Part shown: positions 49,568 to 56,593 of the stretch, in pieces
How the letters are laid out: each line of letters starts with the position of its first letter
How positions within the stretch are numbered: the stretch's first letter is position 1
NCBI RefSeq assembly: GCF_031177825.1
Contig: NZ_JAPSKE010000017.1
Span: 1 to 64,000 of the forward strand
Source of the DNA: Paenibacillus sp.
GTDB taxonomy: Bacteria; Bacillota; Bacilli; Paenibacillales; YIM-B00363
Length of the DNA stretch: 64,000 nt
Direction: 5' to 3'
Made by a program: the position numbers and the translations under genes
The notes under the pieces: model-generated
Database searches by the model: none
Seen by the model: only the letters and a program-made list of their open reading frames with translations
Told to the model about the DNA's origin: nothing

Positions 49568-50749
49568 CTAAGCCGTTTTTTTCGTTCTTCGCCAAGCCCA
49601 CAGCACCGGCCGCAGCGGATAATATAAAAAGTGCAGCGGCTTCGGAAGCGGCAGTAATTGCGCGTCAGACGAATACGGATGCAAGAAGCTCAATACGAAT
49701 AAGACCTTCTGCCGCGACCCCATAAGCGCGAACAAATACCGCTGATGATAGGACGCGACTTCTTCCTCGATCGGAGTCGAATGCAAATTGACCGTGCGCT
49801 CCAAATAAAACATGGCCCCCTGGGCGATCCGTTTCGCCCGGTTGGACCGAAGAAGGTCAGAGGTCCGTTCGTCCACCTTCGTATTGAGCAACTCCGTCGC
49901 CAACAGCAGCGCCTGACCCAGCAGCTGCTCCTGCCAGTTGCGCCGCGCCCGTCTCAGCAAGGGTCCCCACGCAATCGTTTGCTTCAAGAGCCGATCGACG
50001 TCCGCCAGCCAGCGCAGCCGGGACCACCCGTGTCTCGCGCCGTGAGTCGCTAAATAGAGCAGCAAATCATCGTTCCCGAGCTGGAACAACGCGACGTTCG
50101 TAATTTTGCACGCCGCCTTCCGCTCCCACAGCTCGTCGAACGAAGGAGACTTCGCGGGTCCCGGGTGAAGTCTCCAGTGTACCTCCACCTTCGTCTTCTT
50201 CTCCGGGTGAGCGTAGTTCACATGATGACGCCGCCACTTCCAATCGCCCAGCAGCGCCTCGACGGACTCTTCCTTCTCGTACCCGTTCTCCTGCAGCAGC
50301 CGGTCCGCCGCATCCAAGTCGCGCAACGGGATCAACAGATCGATATCCCCCGACGTTCGAAGGGAGATATCTCCATACAGCTGGTGAGCCAGCGACGGCC
50401 CTTTCAGGAACAACGCGCGAATCCCGTTCGACGCGAGCAGGTGGCCGATCGTCTCCATCTCGCCGGCCAGGTGCAGCATTCGGATCGTATTTTGCCGATA
50501 GTCCCGCTTCAGCACTTGCATGACATAAGGGGGGATCGGAGCCTTCGGCACCCGCTTCAACGTAACGTACAGCTGGGGAAACACGCGATGATGTCTCACC
50601 AGCGCCAAAAATTGGCTCCATTCAATGTCCCGATACAGGGCTTCGTCCGCGGCGGCGCCTTCCCCTTCGTTGTCCGCGGCAAGGAGAGCGACCAAGAGCT
50701 TCATTTCGTTGGATAAGGAAGTGATCGTAAGAACACTGTCGCGCTTCAT
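49568..50749 (-). CDS. padeN: Lasso cluster nucleotidyltransferase (PadeN-like)
   Basis: A 393-residue member of the NTP_transf_5 (uncharacterised nucleotidyltransferase) family. The active-site region is FLKGPSLAHQLYGDI, then RTSGDIDLLIPL (DxD near residues 135-137) and VEVHWRLHPG for the third carboxylate region. Such enzymes accompany HPr-kinase-like lasso kinases and were proposed to modify the phosphorylated peptide; the exact chemistry in this cluster is not established. It sits 18 nt after B2 and 19 nt before the exporter. A paralogue is at 58365. Confidence 0.85.
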   Translation of the reverse strand: MKRDSVLTITSLSNEMKLLVALLAADNEGEGAAADEALYRDIEWSQFLALVRHHRVFPQLYVTLKRVPKAPIPPYVMQVLKRDYRQNTIRMLHLAGEMETIGHLLASNGIRALFLKGPSLAHQLYGDISLRTSGDIDLLIPLRDLDAADRLLQENGYEKEESVEALLGDWKWRRHHVNYAHPEKKTKVEVHWRLHPGPAKSPSFDELWERKAACKITNVALFQLGNDDLLLYLATHGARHGWSRLRWLADVDRLLKQTIAWGPLLRRARRNWQEQLLGQALLLATELLNTKVDERTSDLLRSNRAKRIAQGAMFYLERTVNLHSTPIEEEVASYHQRYLFALMGSRQKVLFVLSFLHPYSSDAQLLPLPKPLHFLYYPLRPVLWAWRRTKKTA

Positions 50750-50767
50750 TCGTCTCCCCTTCTATCA

Positions 50768-51226
50768 TTAAGAATTATGGTTCGAATCGGCGAACGTGCC
50801 GACGACCGTAAAGCGGTGCATCTCTTCCCGGCCCGATACATACAACGCGCCGCTCCGGAGCCACGCATGAGCCGCTAAGCCGCCGCTTTCGTCCCGCCCC
50901 GTTCCCAAATACAAGGTACTGGAGATGCCCCGTCGGCGAAGCATCCTCTGGCAGGAAATCGCGCGTACGAAACATTTGCTTTCCCAGAACGTGTGCCGGC
51001 TGACGCATTGCACGGCCGCCGAGATGCGCCTCGCGACTCTCGCTTCTTCGACCGACGCGACCGTCGGAGTTTCTTTCATATGGGCGCCTAGGGTGAACGC
51101 AATGCGGGAGAAGGGAAAAAACAGGAGAATGCGCGCCCAGCCCAAGTAGAGGTATGCTTCCGCGAACAAGAGCCGGGTCTCTCCGTCCAGCGTCCAGATC
51201 CGGTTCCATTTGCGAAGGAGGCTCAT
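50768..51226 (-). CDS. padeB2: Lasso peptide leader peptidase B2 (transglutaminase-like)
   Basis: A 152-residue protein of the lasso B2 family. The catalytic Cys is in ESKCFVRAIS (about residue 85) and the His in LAAHAWLRSG (about 120); an N-terminal helical part precedes. It removes the leader peptide, using B1 to hold it. ATG 51226 overlaps the B1 stop by 4 nt (ATGA). Size and motifs are those of the split B1/B2 architecture of Gram-positive lasso clusters. Confidence 0.93.
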   Translation of the reverse strand: MSLLRKWNRIWTLDGETRLLFAEAYLYLGWARILLFFPFSRIAFTLGAHMKETPTVASVEEARVARRISAAVQCVSRHTFWESKCFVRAISCQRMLRRRGISSTLYLGTGRDESGGLAAHAWLRSGALYVSGREEMHRFTVVGTFADSNHNS

Positions 51227-51522
51227 TCGAACCGCTCCACCTCGATCAGCTTCTCGTCGGCCAAGCGGGCAAGGAACGTAAGGACATGTTCTTCGCATTG
51301 GTCCCGCTCGACGTCGTAACGCGCAAGCAAGGCGTCGACGACCGCTTCGATTCGGGACGGCGAGGCGATCAGGTCCCAGATGTCTCCGCCGATTTCGCCT
51401 AAGTTGTAGTACTTTCCGTTGCGAATGCTCAACATCACTTTCTCCCCGTCCATATCGCTGACGATGTGATCCTTCCCTTGAACGACCGTATCACGAGAAT
51501 GAAGAAGATTGGCGCGCTGCAT
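51223..51522 (-). CDS. padeB1: Lasso RRE protein B1 (PqqD family)
   Basis: A 99-residue PqqD-like RiPP recognition element: VMLSIRNGKYYNLGEIGGDI, WDLIASPSRIEAVVDALLAR and a C-terminal helix. It binds the leader of the precursor (aromatic-x-x-P-x-L motif) and delivers it to B2. It overlaps the kinase gene by 32 nt and the B2 gene by 4 nt, so translation is coupled. Confidence 0.93.
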   Translation of the reverse strand: MQRANLLHSRDTVVQGKDHIVSDMDGEKVMLSIRNGKYYNLGEIGGDIWDLIASPSRIEAVVDALLARYDVERDQCEEHVLTFLARLADEKLIEVERFE

Positions 51523-52462
51523 CCTGATTCCCCCTATTCGCTATCGAGATGATGGATTCCGCCAGCTGAACGATCGTATCCCCGTTCGAGGGCCGCCGCA
51601 GCTGCCGCACTTGAATGCATTGAAGCAATTGTACGGATACGTCGAGATGCCATTGCTGCAATCCGAGCATCGGCACGAAGAAGTTCCGGAACGTATGTCG
51701 GTACAAGGCTCGAACCGCTTCCAACCCCCTTAGAGCCGCGACGTCGACGTTGCCTTCCTCGGTTTTCACCAGCTCGAAGACGCCGCCGAACGGGAGCCGC
51801 TTCCCGTAAAACCGGTCTTTGATCGGAACCGCGTATTTGTTTTCCCTCTCGAAGAGCGGTCGATAGTCGCCGATCTTCATCTCCAATCGCCGGAGGCTTT
51901 CCGACCACAGCTTCTGCTGCGGGAAAGACGGAATGATTTCCGGCCCGCGGCGGGCGCCGCCGGATTCGGTTTCGAAGGAGACGGCGATCAGGTCGTCGCT
52001 CACCAAGGGGTAGCCGTATCGCATGAGCATCGACGCCAAGGTCGATTTCCCGGCCCCGGACTCGCCGACGATGGCGTACGCCATATCCCCCAGCTTTATC
52101 GCACTCCCATGCAAGGGAAGTATTTTTCGCTGCAATAGGACAATCGCCATACAGGTTCCCAGTAAATAGAGGCGCATCTTATCTTCTTCCATGCCATCGG
52201 ATGGGGAGACTAGAATCGTGTTTCCGGAAGCGATGCTGAATATCGCGGTATCGGGCACGCGAAAAAGGATCCGATCCTCTACCGCGTAGACGAGCTTGCC
52301 GGAATGGTCGACTTCCCGCCAAAGCGGGGAGAGGTCCGACTGCCGAATCCGAATATCGGCATAGGATCGATCCTCATGCATCGTAAGCTCAGGCATGAGG
52401 AACTCGCTGCTTACCCGGAAGCCGAACGCTTCGTAAATCGCGGTTGTTGCGCTACCGTCCAT
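51491..52462 (-). CDS. padeK: Lasso peptide C-terminal Ser kinase (HPr kinase-like, PadeK)
   Basis: A 323-residue HprK-like kinase. Motifs are LPLHGSAIKLGDMAYA (the HGS of HprK, residues 118-120), Walker A GESGAGKST (133-141) and YPLVSDDLIAV. Relatives (PadeK, ThcoK) phosphorylate the C-terminal Ser of the lasso precursor; the precursor here does end in Ser. GGAG lies 7 nt before the ATG. A hairpin separates it from the precursor gene, so it is probably made at lower level than the precursor. Confidence 0.93.
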   Translation of the reverse strand: MDGSATTAIYEAFGFRVSSEFLMPELTMHEDRSYADIRIRQSDLSPLWREVDHSGKLVYAVEDRILFRVPDTAIFSIASGNTILVSPSDGMEEDKMRLYLLGTCMAIVLLQRKILPLHGSAIKLGDMAYAIVGESGAGKSTLASMLMRYGYPLVSDDLIAVSFETESGGARRGPEIIPSFPQQKLWSESLRRLEMKIGDYRPLFERENKYAVPIKDRFYGKRLPFGGVFELVKTEEGNVDVAALRGLEAVRALYRHTFRNFFVPMLGLQQWHLDVSVQLLQCIQVRQLRRPSNGDTIVQLAESIISIANRGNQDAARQSSSFS

Positions 52463-52493
52463 CTTGTCACTCCGTCCATGCGCGAAAAGTGTA

Positions 52494-52529
52494 GGCCGAA
52501 AGCCCTTATACTGATTCGGTATAAGGGCT
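52494..52529 (-). terminator. Attenuating hairpin between lasso precursor and kinase genes
   Basis: On the minus strand AGCCCTTATAC, a 7-nt loop and GTATAAGGGCT form a perfect 11-bp stem, followed only by TTTC. A partial terminator or mRNA stabiliser is typical after RiPP precursor genes and would raise the precursor to enzyme ratio. Confidence 0.65.
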
Positions 52530-52556
52530 GGCGGAAGGAACGAAATTATGTACCTA

Positions 52557-52691
52557 CTAGCTGTAGTGAATGACTTCTGTCGGGTCCGGCTGCACCCCGT
52601 CCGGCGTCTTAATCCCGGGGCCGGCCATCGTCATGCCGATGTCCAACGTTTCCAGGGAAGGTGCGCTCCATGCTTTCTTCGCATTGTTCAT
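52557..52691 (-). CDS. padeA: Paeninodin-type lasso peptide precursor
   Basis: A 44-residue precursor. The leader (residues 1-22) has WSAPSL, the aromatic-x-x-P-x-L site read by B1, and Thr at position -2 (GMTM). The 22-residue core begins AGPGIKTPD and ends EVIHYS. Ala1 and Asp9 would form the nine-residue macrolactam ring, as in paeninodin (which also starts AGPG and has Asp9). The C-terminal Ser22 is the expected phosphorylation site. AAAGGAGGTGA precedes the ATG. The gene lies 16 nt after the cyclase gene. Confidence 0.93.
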   Translation of the reverse strand: MNNAKKAWSAPSLETLDIGMTMAGPGIKTPDGVQPDPTEVIHYS

Positions 52692-52707
52692 AGGTTCTCA
52701 CCTCCTT

Positions 52708-54645
52708 TCAAGTATGGGCTTTCATAAATCGACCGAAGATCAAGCTCCTCATAATCATCCGGAAGTCGGTTTCGAACACCAGCTCCGGCTTCGGCTCTCG
52801 AATACGGGAGAGCGCGCCCTTCAGCACTTCCACATTCAAGTACTCGGACATAACCGGGTCCCTCAGCACGCCCTCGGCCTCGCCGACGAACGCATTCCAG
52901 TCCGGCGCCATCCGCACGATGCCGTCCGCCCCTTGGATGCCGCGAACGCGCTGGTTGAGGCGAATCCGGTCAGGCAAGTATCGCTCCGTCGCTCTCCGGA
53001 TCAAGGACCGCCCTACTCCGTCCTGGACGAATTGCTCCTCCGGAACGGAAAGACAGAAGCGAATGACGTTCAGGTCGTTCGTCGGATCTCGATCCCAGAC
53101 GCGGTGACGCAAGGACCTCTTCGTTCCGATCATTCCGTTCAAATTCCAATAATACAGCCGTTGGAACTGGTTTCGTCTCACGGCATATACGCTCTCTTGC
53201 TTCCCGGTAATGTTGATTCGCTCGCTCGAGATGCGCTCGAGCACTTTCGTATGACTTGCGAAGCCGGGGTTGATCAGCTTCGGGTGGTAATCCTCGTCCC
53301 CGGGCGTCCAAATATTGAGCAAAGGCCTGAACGCCTTCTTCGCGACGATCGGAACGATCCGTCTTCTGGAGGATCCCACCTGTCGAACGTACATCTTCAT
53401 CTCGCGATTCAAGCGGCCCCACTGCAGGCGCTGAAGAAGCGTGGCTTGGTAATCCAACGAGTGCCCCCAGGAGATCGTCCAGTTCCCCCGCTGGCCCGTG
53501 AGCAGCACGCCGATCCCGCGCCGTCCGGCTTCCTCGAAAATCCCCTTCAACCAATAGGAATTCTCGTAAAACTTATATGGCGTCTCCATCGTATCCAACC
53601 AATCGTCGATTTCCGAATAAGGGCTCTTATCCCCGAAGTTCATGAAATGCCCTTCGATATTGCCCACGTAATCGATCGTCTCCCGAATGTTCGGCGTTTC
53701 GTCGGCGACCCTGCTCCGGGGCGTCCAGTCCGCAAAACGTTCGATCGGCACGTAACTGAACGTATGCAGCCGCCTCTGCTCCTCCTGCAGCGCCTTGGCC
53801 GCGAAGCTGACGACGCTGCCCGAATCCAATCCGCCGCTCAGCTGCGCCCCGACTCGGAGATGGGTGCGAAGTCTCGCTCTGACCGCTCTGTCGAATACGT
53901 CTCTTAAGGCCTCCTCGTATTCCGCGTTCGATTTCAATCGAAGGGTCGACTTCGGCTCCAGCAGGCTATAACGCCGGAAGGAGACGCCCGATGCGCGTAC
54001 GGTCACGGAATGGGACGGCGGGACTTGCCGAATGCTCCGGTATACGGTCGAATGCACGTCGACCGTATCGACCGTGAACGGAATGGCCAGGAAGTCCGCC
54101 AGCCATTGCTCATCCAGCGCGCGCTCCCGCTCCATGGCGGGCAGCGAAAGCAGCGGCTGCATGACGGTGCAAAATGCGAACCGGCGCCCGTCGCCGCAAT
54201 AATACAACGTCCTCGCGCCGGAGAAATCTCTCGCCCCGAACAACTTCCGCTCCCGTTCGTCCCAAAGGAGGAAGGCGAAGTCTCCGACGAAGCGCTCCGG
54301 CGCCTCCTCGCCCCACTTGGCGTAAGCGAGCAGGATGAGCTGCGCGTCCGTCGTAGACGGCCGTCGGCCGTACTCCACGCCCAGCGCCTCGAACAGCTCT
54401 TCCCGGTTGTCGAGAATCGCGTCGGACGCGATCGTTAGCCGCCGTTCGGAATCGTGGTATGGATTTCGCTCCCCGATCGATTCCGGCGTAATCCATTGGC
54501 CGTGGCAGCCGAGGAACGCCTGCTCCCCGTGCCATGCTTGAACGTCGTCCGCCGGGAATTTCCGAAGCGCCCCCAGTAACGCCGTGCCGTCATCCGCCGA
54601 AATCGGCTCTTTATGAAAATGAACAATTCCAGCGATTGCGCTCAT
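52708..54645 (-). CDS. padeC: Lasso cyclase C (asparagine synthetase-like)
   Basis: A 645-residue AsnB-like enzyme. The N-terminal Ntn-type domain starts MSAIAG, so the glutaminase Cys is replaced by Ser, as in lasso cyclases that do not use glutamine. The ATP-pyrophosphatase loop is SGGLDSGS (270-277). It adenylates the Asp9 side chain and closes the macrolactam. ATG 54645 follows CGGAGG; an upstream ATG would overlap the promoter region. It is the first gene of the operon. Confidence 0.93.
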   Translation of the reverse strand: MSAIAGIVHFHKEPISADDGTALLGALRKFPADDVQAWHGEQAFLGCHGQWITPESIGERNPYHDSERRLTIASDAILDNREELFEALGVEYGRRPSTTDAQLILLAYAKWGEEAPERFVGDFAFLLWDERERKLFGARDFSGARTLYYCGDGRRFAFCTVMQPLLSLPAMERERALDEQWLADFLAIPFTVDTVDVHSTVYRSIRQVPPSHSVTVRASGVSFRRYSLLEPKSTLRLKSNAEYEEALRDVFDRAVRARLRTHLRVGAQLSGGLDSGSVVSFAAKALQEEQRRLHTFSYVPIERFADWTPRSRVADETPNIRETIDYVGNIEGHFMNFGDKSPYSEIDDWLDTMETPYKFYENSYWLKGIFEEAGRRGIGVLLTGQRGNWTISWGHSLDYQATLLQRLQWGRLNREMKMYVRQVGSSRRRIVPIVAKKAFRPLLNIWTPGDEDYHPKLINPGFASHTKVLERISSERINITGKQESVYAVRRNQFQRLYYWNLNGMIGTKRSLRHRVWDRDPTNDLNVIRFCLSVPEEQFVQDGVGRSLIRRATERYLPDRIRLNQRVRGIQGADGIVRMAPDWNAFVGEAEGVLRDPVMSEYLNVEVLKGALSRIREPKPELVFETDFRMIMRSLIFGRFMKAHT

Positions 54646-54670
54646 GGAATCCTCCGATATAGCGAACAAT

Positions 54671-54686
54671 ATTCTTTATAACGAAC
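54671..54686. promoter_or_regulatory. SinR-type operator at the lasso start site
   Basis: ATTCTTTATAACGAAC: ATTCTTT and, on the other strand, GTTCGTT, each one mismatch from GTTCTYT, inverted around AT. It lies at about +2 to +17 of the lasso promoter, where binding would block clearance. A degenerate GTTCGCTATA follows. Confidence 0.6.
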
Positions 54687-54694
54687 ACATTTGC

Positions 54695-54723
54695 ATCGTA
54701 TCATCCCATAGAATTGTTGTCAA
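54695..54723 (-). promoter_or_regulatory. Promoter of the lasso operon
   Basis: On the minus strand TTGACA (54718-54723), 17 nt, TACGAT (54695-54700) with TG one base upstream of the -10 (extended -10). It lies about 50 nt before the cyclase start. It diverges from the RiPP promoter at 54756, with 32 bp between their -35 boxes. Confidence 0.7.
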
Positions 54724-54755
54724 TAACATCTTGATTATTCTTAAGAAACAGCCTG

Positions 54756-54784
54756 TTGATACGTTCTTAATAAAGAACTATAAT
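54756..54784 (+). promoter_or_regulatory. Promoter of the second RiPP operon with SinR-type operator in the spacer
   Basis: TTGATA (54756-54761), 17 nt, TATAAT (54779-54784). The spacer contains GTTCTTAATAAAGAAC (54763-54778). A second degenerate site, GTTCATTATAAAGTAC, lies at 54798-54813 just after the start site. Same architecture as the galE and epsC promoters. Confidence 0.8.
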
Positions 54785-54851
54785 GGAGTCATGTGTTGTT
54801 CATTATAAAGTACAGCACACCCAATTTATGTTCGAATCGGAGGATCTATTC

Positions 54852-55070
54852 ATGAGGAAAGAGCAGCAATTCCAGCCGCCTAAGGTCATCTCCCACCAGC
54901 CGATCCAGTTCGAAACGGCGCAAAGCTGGAACCCCGGCAAAGGAAATTTGAATCACCCCGGCACAGGCAACAACGGATCCAACTTCCCGGACACCAACCC
55001 CCATCACGACGGGAAGAACGGCATCGGCAACGGTGTATGGAAGGATAACAAAGGGAAAGGCAACAAATGA
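54852..55070 (+). CDS. Putative RiPP precursor, Asn/Gly-rich, 72 residues
   Basis: A 72-residue peptide with no Cys. The N-terminal part (MRKEQQFQPPKVISHQPIQF then ETAQSW) resembles a leader: FQPPKV fits the aromatic-x-x-P-x-hydrophobic motif read by lasso B1 proteins. From about residue 27 it is rich in Asn, Gly, Pro and Lys (NPGKGNLNHPGTGNNG; ending KDNKGKGNK). Candidates for modification are three Ser, four Thr and several Asp. CGGAGG lies 9 nt before ATG 54852, chosen over an upstream ATG at 54783. It overlaps the kinase gene by 4 nt. The final product is unknown. Confidence 0.8.
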   Translation: MRKEQQFQPPKVISHQPIQFETAQSWNPGKGNLNHPGTGNNGSNFPDTNPHHDGKNGIGNGVWKDNKGKGNK

Positions 55071-55855
55071 TCTCGCTTTTCCTGGCGTTCGGGGAACACA
55101 AGGTCCGAGTCGAACTCGACTCGGACCGGTTCTCCGCTTTCTTCCAGCGCTCTTACGTCCCCTTGCCGCCGAACGAGCGAACGCTCGACCTCTCGATCCG
55201 CGTCTCGGAGGGCTACGGCGTTCCCTTCGCGGGCTACGAGGTCGAAGCTCGGACGGAAGACGGGGTCGCCGATTATCGTAGGGCCGATTATCGGATCGCG
55301 CTCGCCGCGGACGGCCGCAGCGCGAGCGTGCAGGTCCATAACGAGCTCGCTTTAAAGCACGCGCTTATGAACTTATACAGCGCCTACATCATTAAACATC
55401 GCTGGGGACTCATGATCCACTCCTCGTGCGTGCTGGGACAGGGCGGCGAGGCGCATCTGTTCGCCGGGCGCTCCGGCGCCGGCAAGTCGACGGCCGCGGC
55501 GCTTTCGCAGCCTCGTACCGTGCTTTCCGACGAAGCCGCGCTCGTGAAGATCGGTACGGATCGGATCGCCGTCTACCACTCTCCGTTCCGCAGCGAGCTG
55601 GAGACGGACGGTCCGCCCGAAGGTGCGTTCCCCCTGCGCAGCGTCCAGCTGCTCCGGCAAGCCGGCCATCATCGGAAAGTCGAGCTTTCGAAGGCGGACG
55701 GCCTCATTCGATTGACGGACCAAGTGTTTTGTTGGGAGCGCGGGGCGGAACATACGGCGAGAGTGCTCTCGATGCTTCGACTGCTCGTTCTTCAGGTGCC
55801 GGTATACGAGCTTCATTTTCAAAAAAACGACAGCTTCTGGGAGTTGATCTCATAA
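55067..55855 (+). CDS. HPr kinase-like protein of the second RiPP operon
   Basis: A 262-residue HprK-type P-loop kinase, shorter than PadeK at the N-terminus. It has MIHSSCVLG (the HprK HxSS region, about 117-120), Walker A GRSGAGKST (134-142) and TVLSDEAALV. By analogy with the lasso kinase it would phosphorylate the precursor. The ATG overlaps the precursor stop (ATGA). Its presence with a Ser-poor, non-lasso-like precursor is unusual. The acceptor is unknown. Confidence 0.85.
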   Translation: MISLFLAFGEHKVRVELDSDRFSAFFQRSYVPLPPNERTLDLSIRVSEGYGVPFAGYEVEARTEDGVADYRRADYRIALAADGRSASVQVHNELALKHALMNLYSAYIIKHRWGLMIHSSCVLGQGGEAHLFAGRSGAGKSTAAALSQPRTVLSDEAALVKIGTDRIAVYHSPFRSELETDGPPEGAFPLRSVQLLRQAGHHRKVELSKADGLIRLTDQVFCWERGAEHTARVLSMLRLLVLQVPVYELHFQKNDSFWELIS

Positions 55856-56127
55856 TGGCGGAATATTCGCGTAAGGCAGGCTGCGAGGCGGTACGGTTAG
55901 ACGACGAATGGATGATCGTCGATACGGAACGCGCTACGATTACGAAGGTGAATCATACCGGCGGCATGTGTTGGACGCTGCTGTCCAGTCCGCAGACGGC
56001 AGCCTCTCTGGCGGAGGAGTTCCGCCTGCTTTACGGGACCGGGACCGAGCCCGAGACCTTGGAGCAGGAGCTCCATTGCTTCTTATCCGATCTGCACGGG
56101 TGCGGGTTGGTGGAACGTGGTTATTGA
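55855..56127 (+). CDS. PqqD-family RRE protein of the second RiPP operon
   Basis: A 90-residue PqqD-like protein: CEAVRLDDEWMIVDTERATI, TKVNHTGGMCWTLLSSP and a C-terminal helix pair. It is a likely leader-binding element recruiting the precursor to the peptidase or kinase. Its ATG shares one base with the kinase stop (TAATG). Similar in plan to PadeB1 but with little identity. Confidence 0.85.
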   Translation: MAEYSRKAGCEAVRLDDEWMIVDTERATITKVNHTGGMCWTLLSSPQTAASLAEEFRLLYGTGTEPETLEQELHCFLSDLHGCGLVERGY

Positions 56128-56593
56128 TCGAAGCATCGCGGAGCTGCTGGCGGCGTCGCTTCGGAAGGGCGGATGGCTCGAGCTTCCGGCGCAAGGGCGC
56201 AGCATGTTCCCTCTCATTCGCCAAGGAGACGTCTGCCGCTTCATTCCGTGTCCCGCTCCCTCGCTGCGACGGGGGGACGTGGTCCTGTATTATGCCGAGA
56301 CGGAGCAGCTGATCGCTCACCGCCTCCTAAGAGTGGAATCCGCGAACGGAGAACGGCTCTACCTGTTCAAGGGGGATGCGAACCTCTCCTGCGATCCGCC
56401 GGTCCGGAAGGAACGAATCCTCGGGAAGCTGGCGTCGGTTCGGAGACGCGGCCGCAGCATCGAGGCCGTCGGCTTCGCTTTCCGAGCGTGGAGCTTTCTT
56501 GTGCTGTCGCTTCCGGTCCTGAGCCGCGCGCTGCACCGGTTCGCTAGAAAGCTTCGGGTTCCGCCTCGGACGACGACCGGAGCGTTCTCATGA
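56117..56593 (+). CDS. S26/S24-type signal peptidase-like protein
   Basis: A 158-residue peptidase of the SipW/ER-type S26B group. Catalytic Ser29 in QGRSMFPLIRQGD, His68 in LIAHRLLRVES (in place of the bacterial Lys) and Asp87 in FKGDANLSCDPP form the Ser-His-Asp arrangement of S26B. One hydrophobic helix is near the C-terminus (AWSFLVLSLPVLSRAL), so the domain faces the cytosol or outside of the membrane. It probably cleaves the precursor and may replace B2. The GTG 56117 overlaps PqqD; its stop overlaps the exporter start. Confidence 0.85.
   Translation: MVIDRSIAELLAASLRKGGWLELPAQGRSMFPLIRQGDVCRFIPCPAPSLRRGDVVLYYAETEQLIAHRLLRVESANGERLYLFKGDANLSCDPPVRKERILGKLASVRRRGRSIEAVGFAFRAWSFLVLSLPVLSRALHRFARKLRVPPRTTTGAFS

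Noticed and set aside
49568..50749. PadeN-like protein as a kanamycin-type aminoglycoside nucleotidyltransferase
   Set aside because: Context and the NTP_transf_5 pattern fit lasso-cluster enzymes; no evidence for antibiotic substrate.
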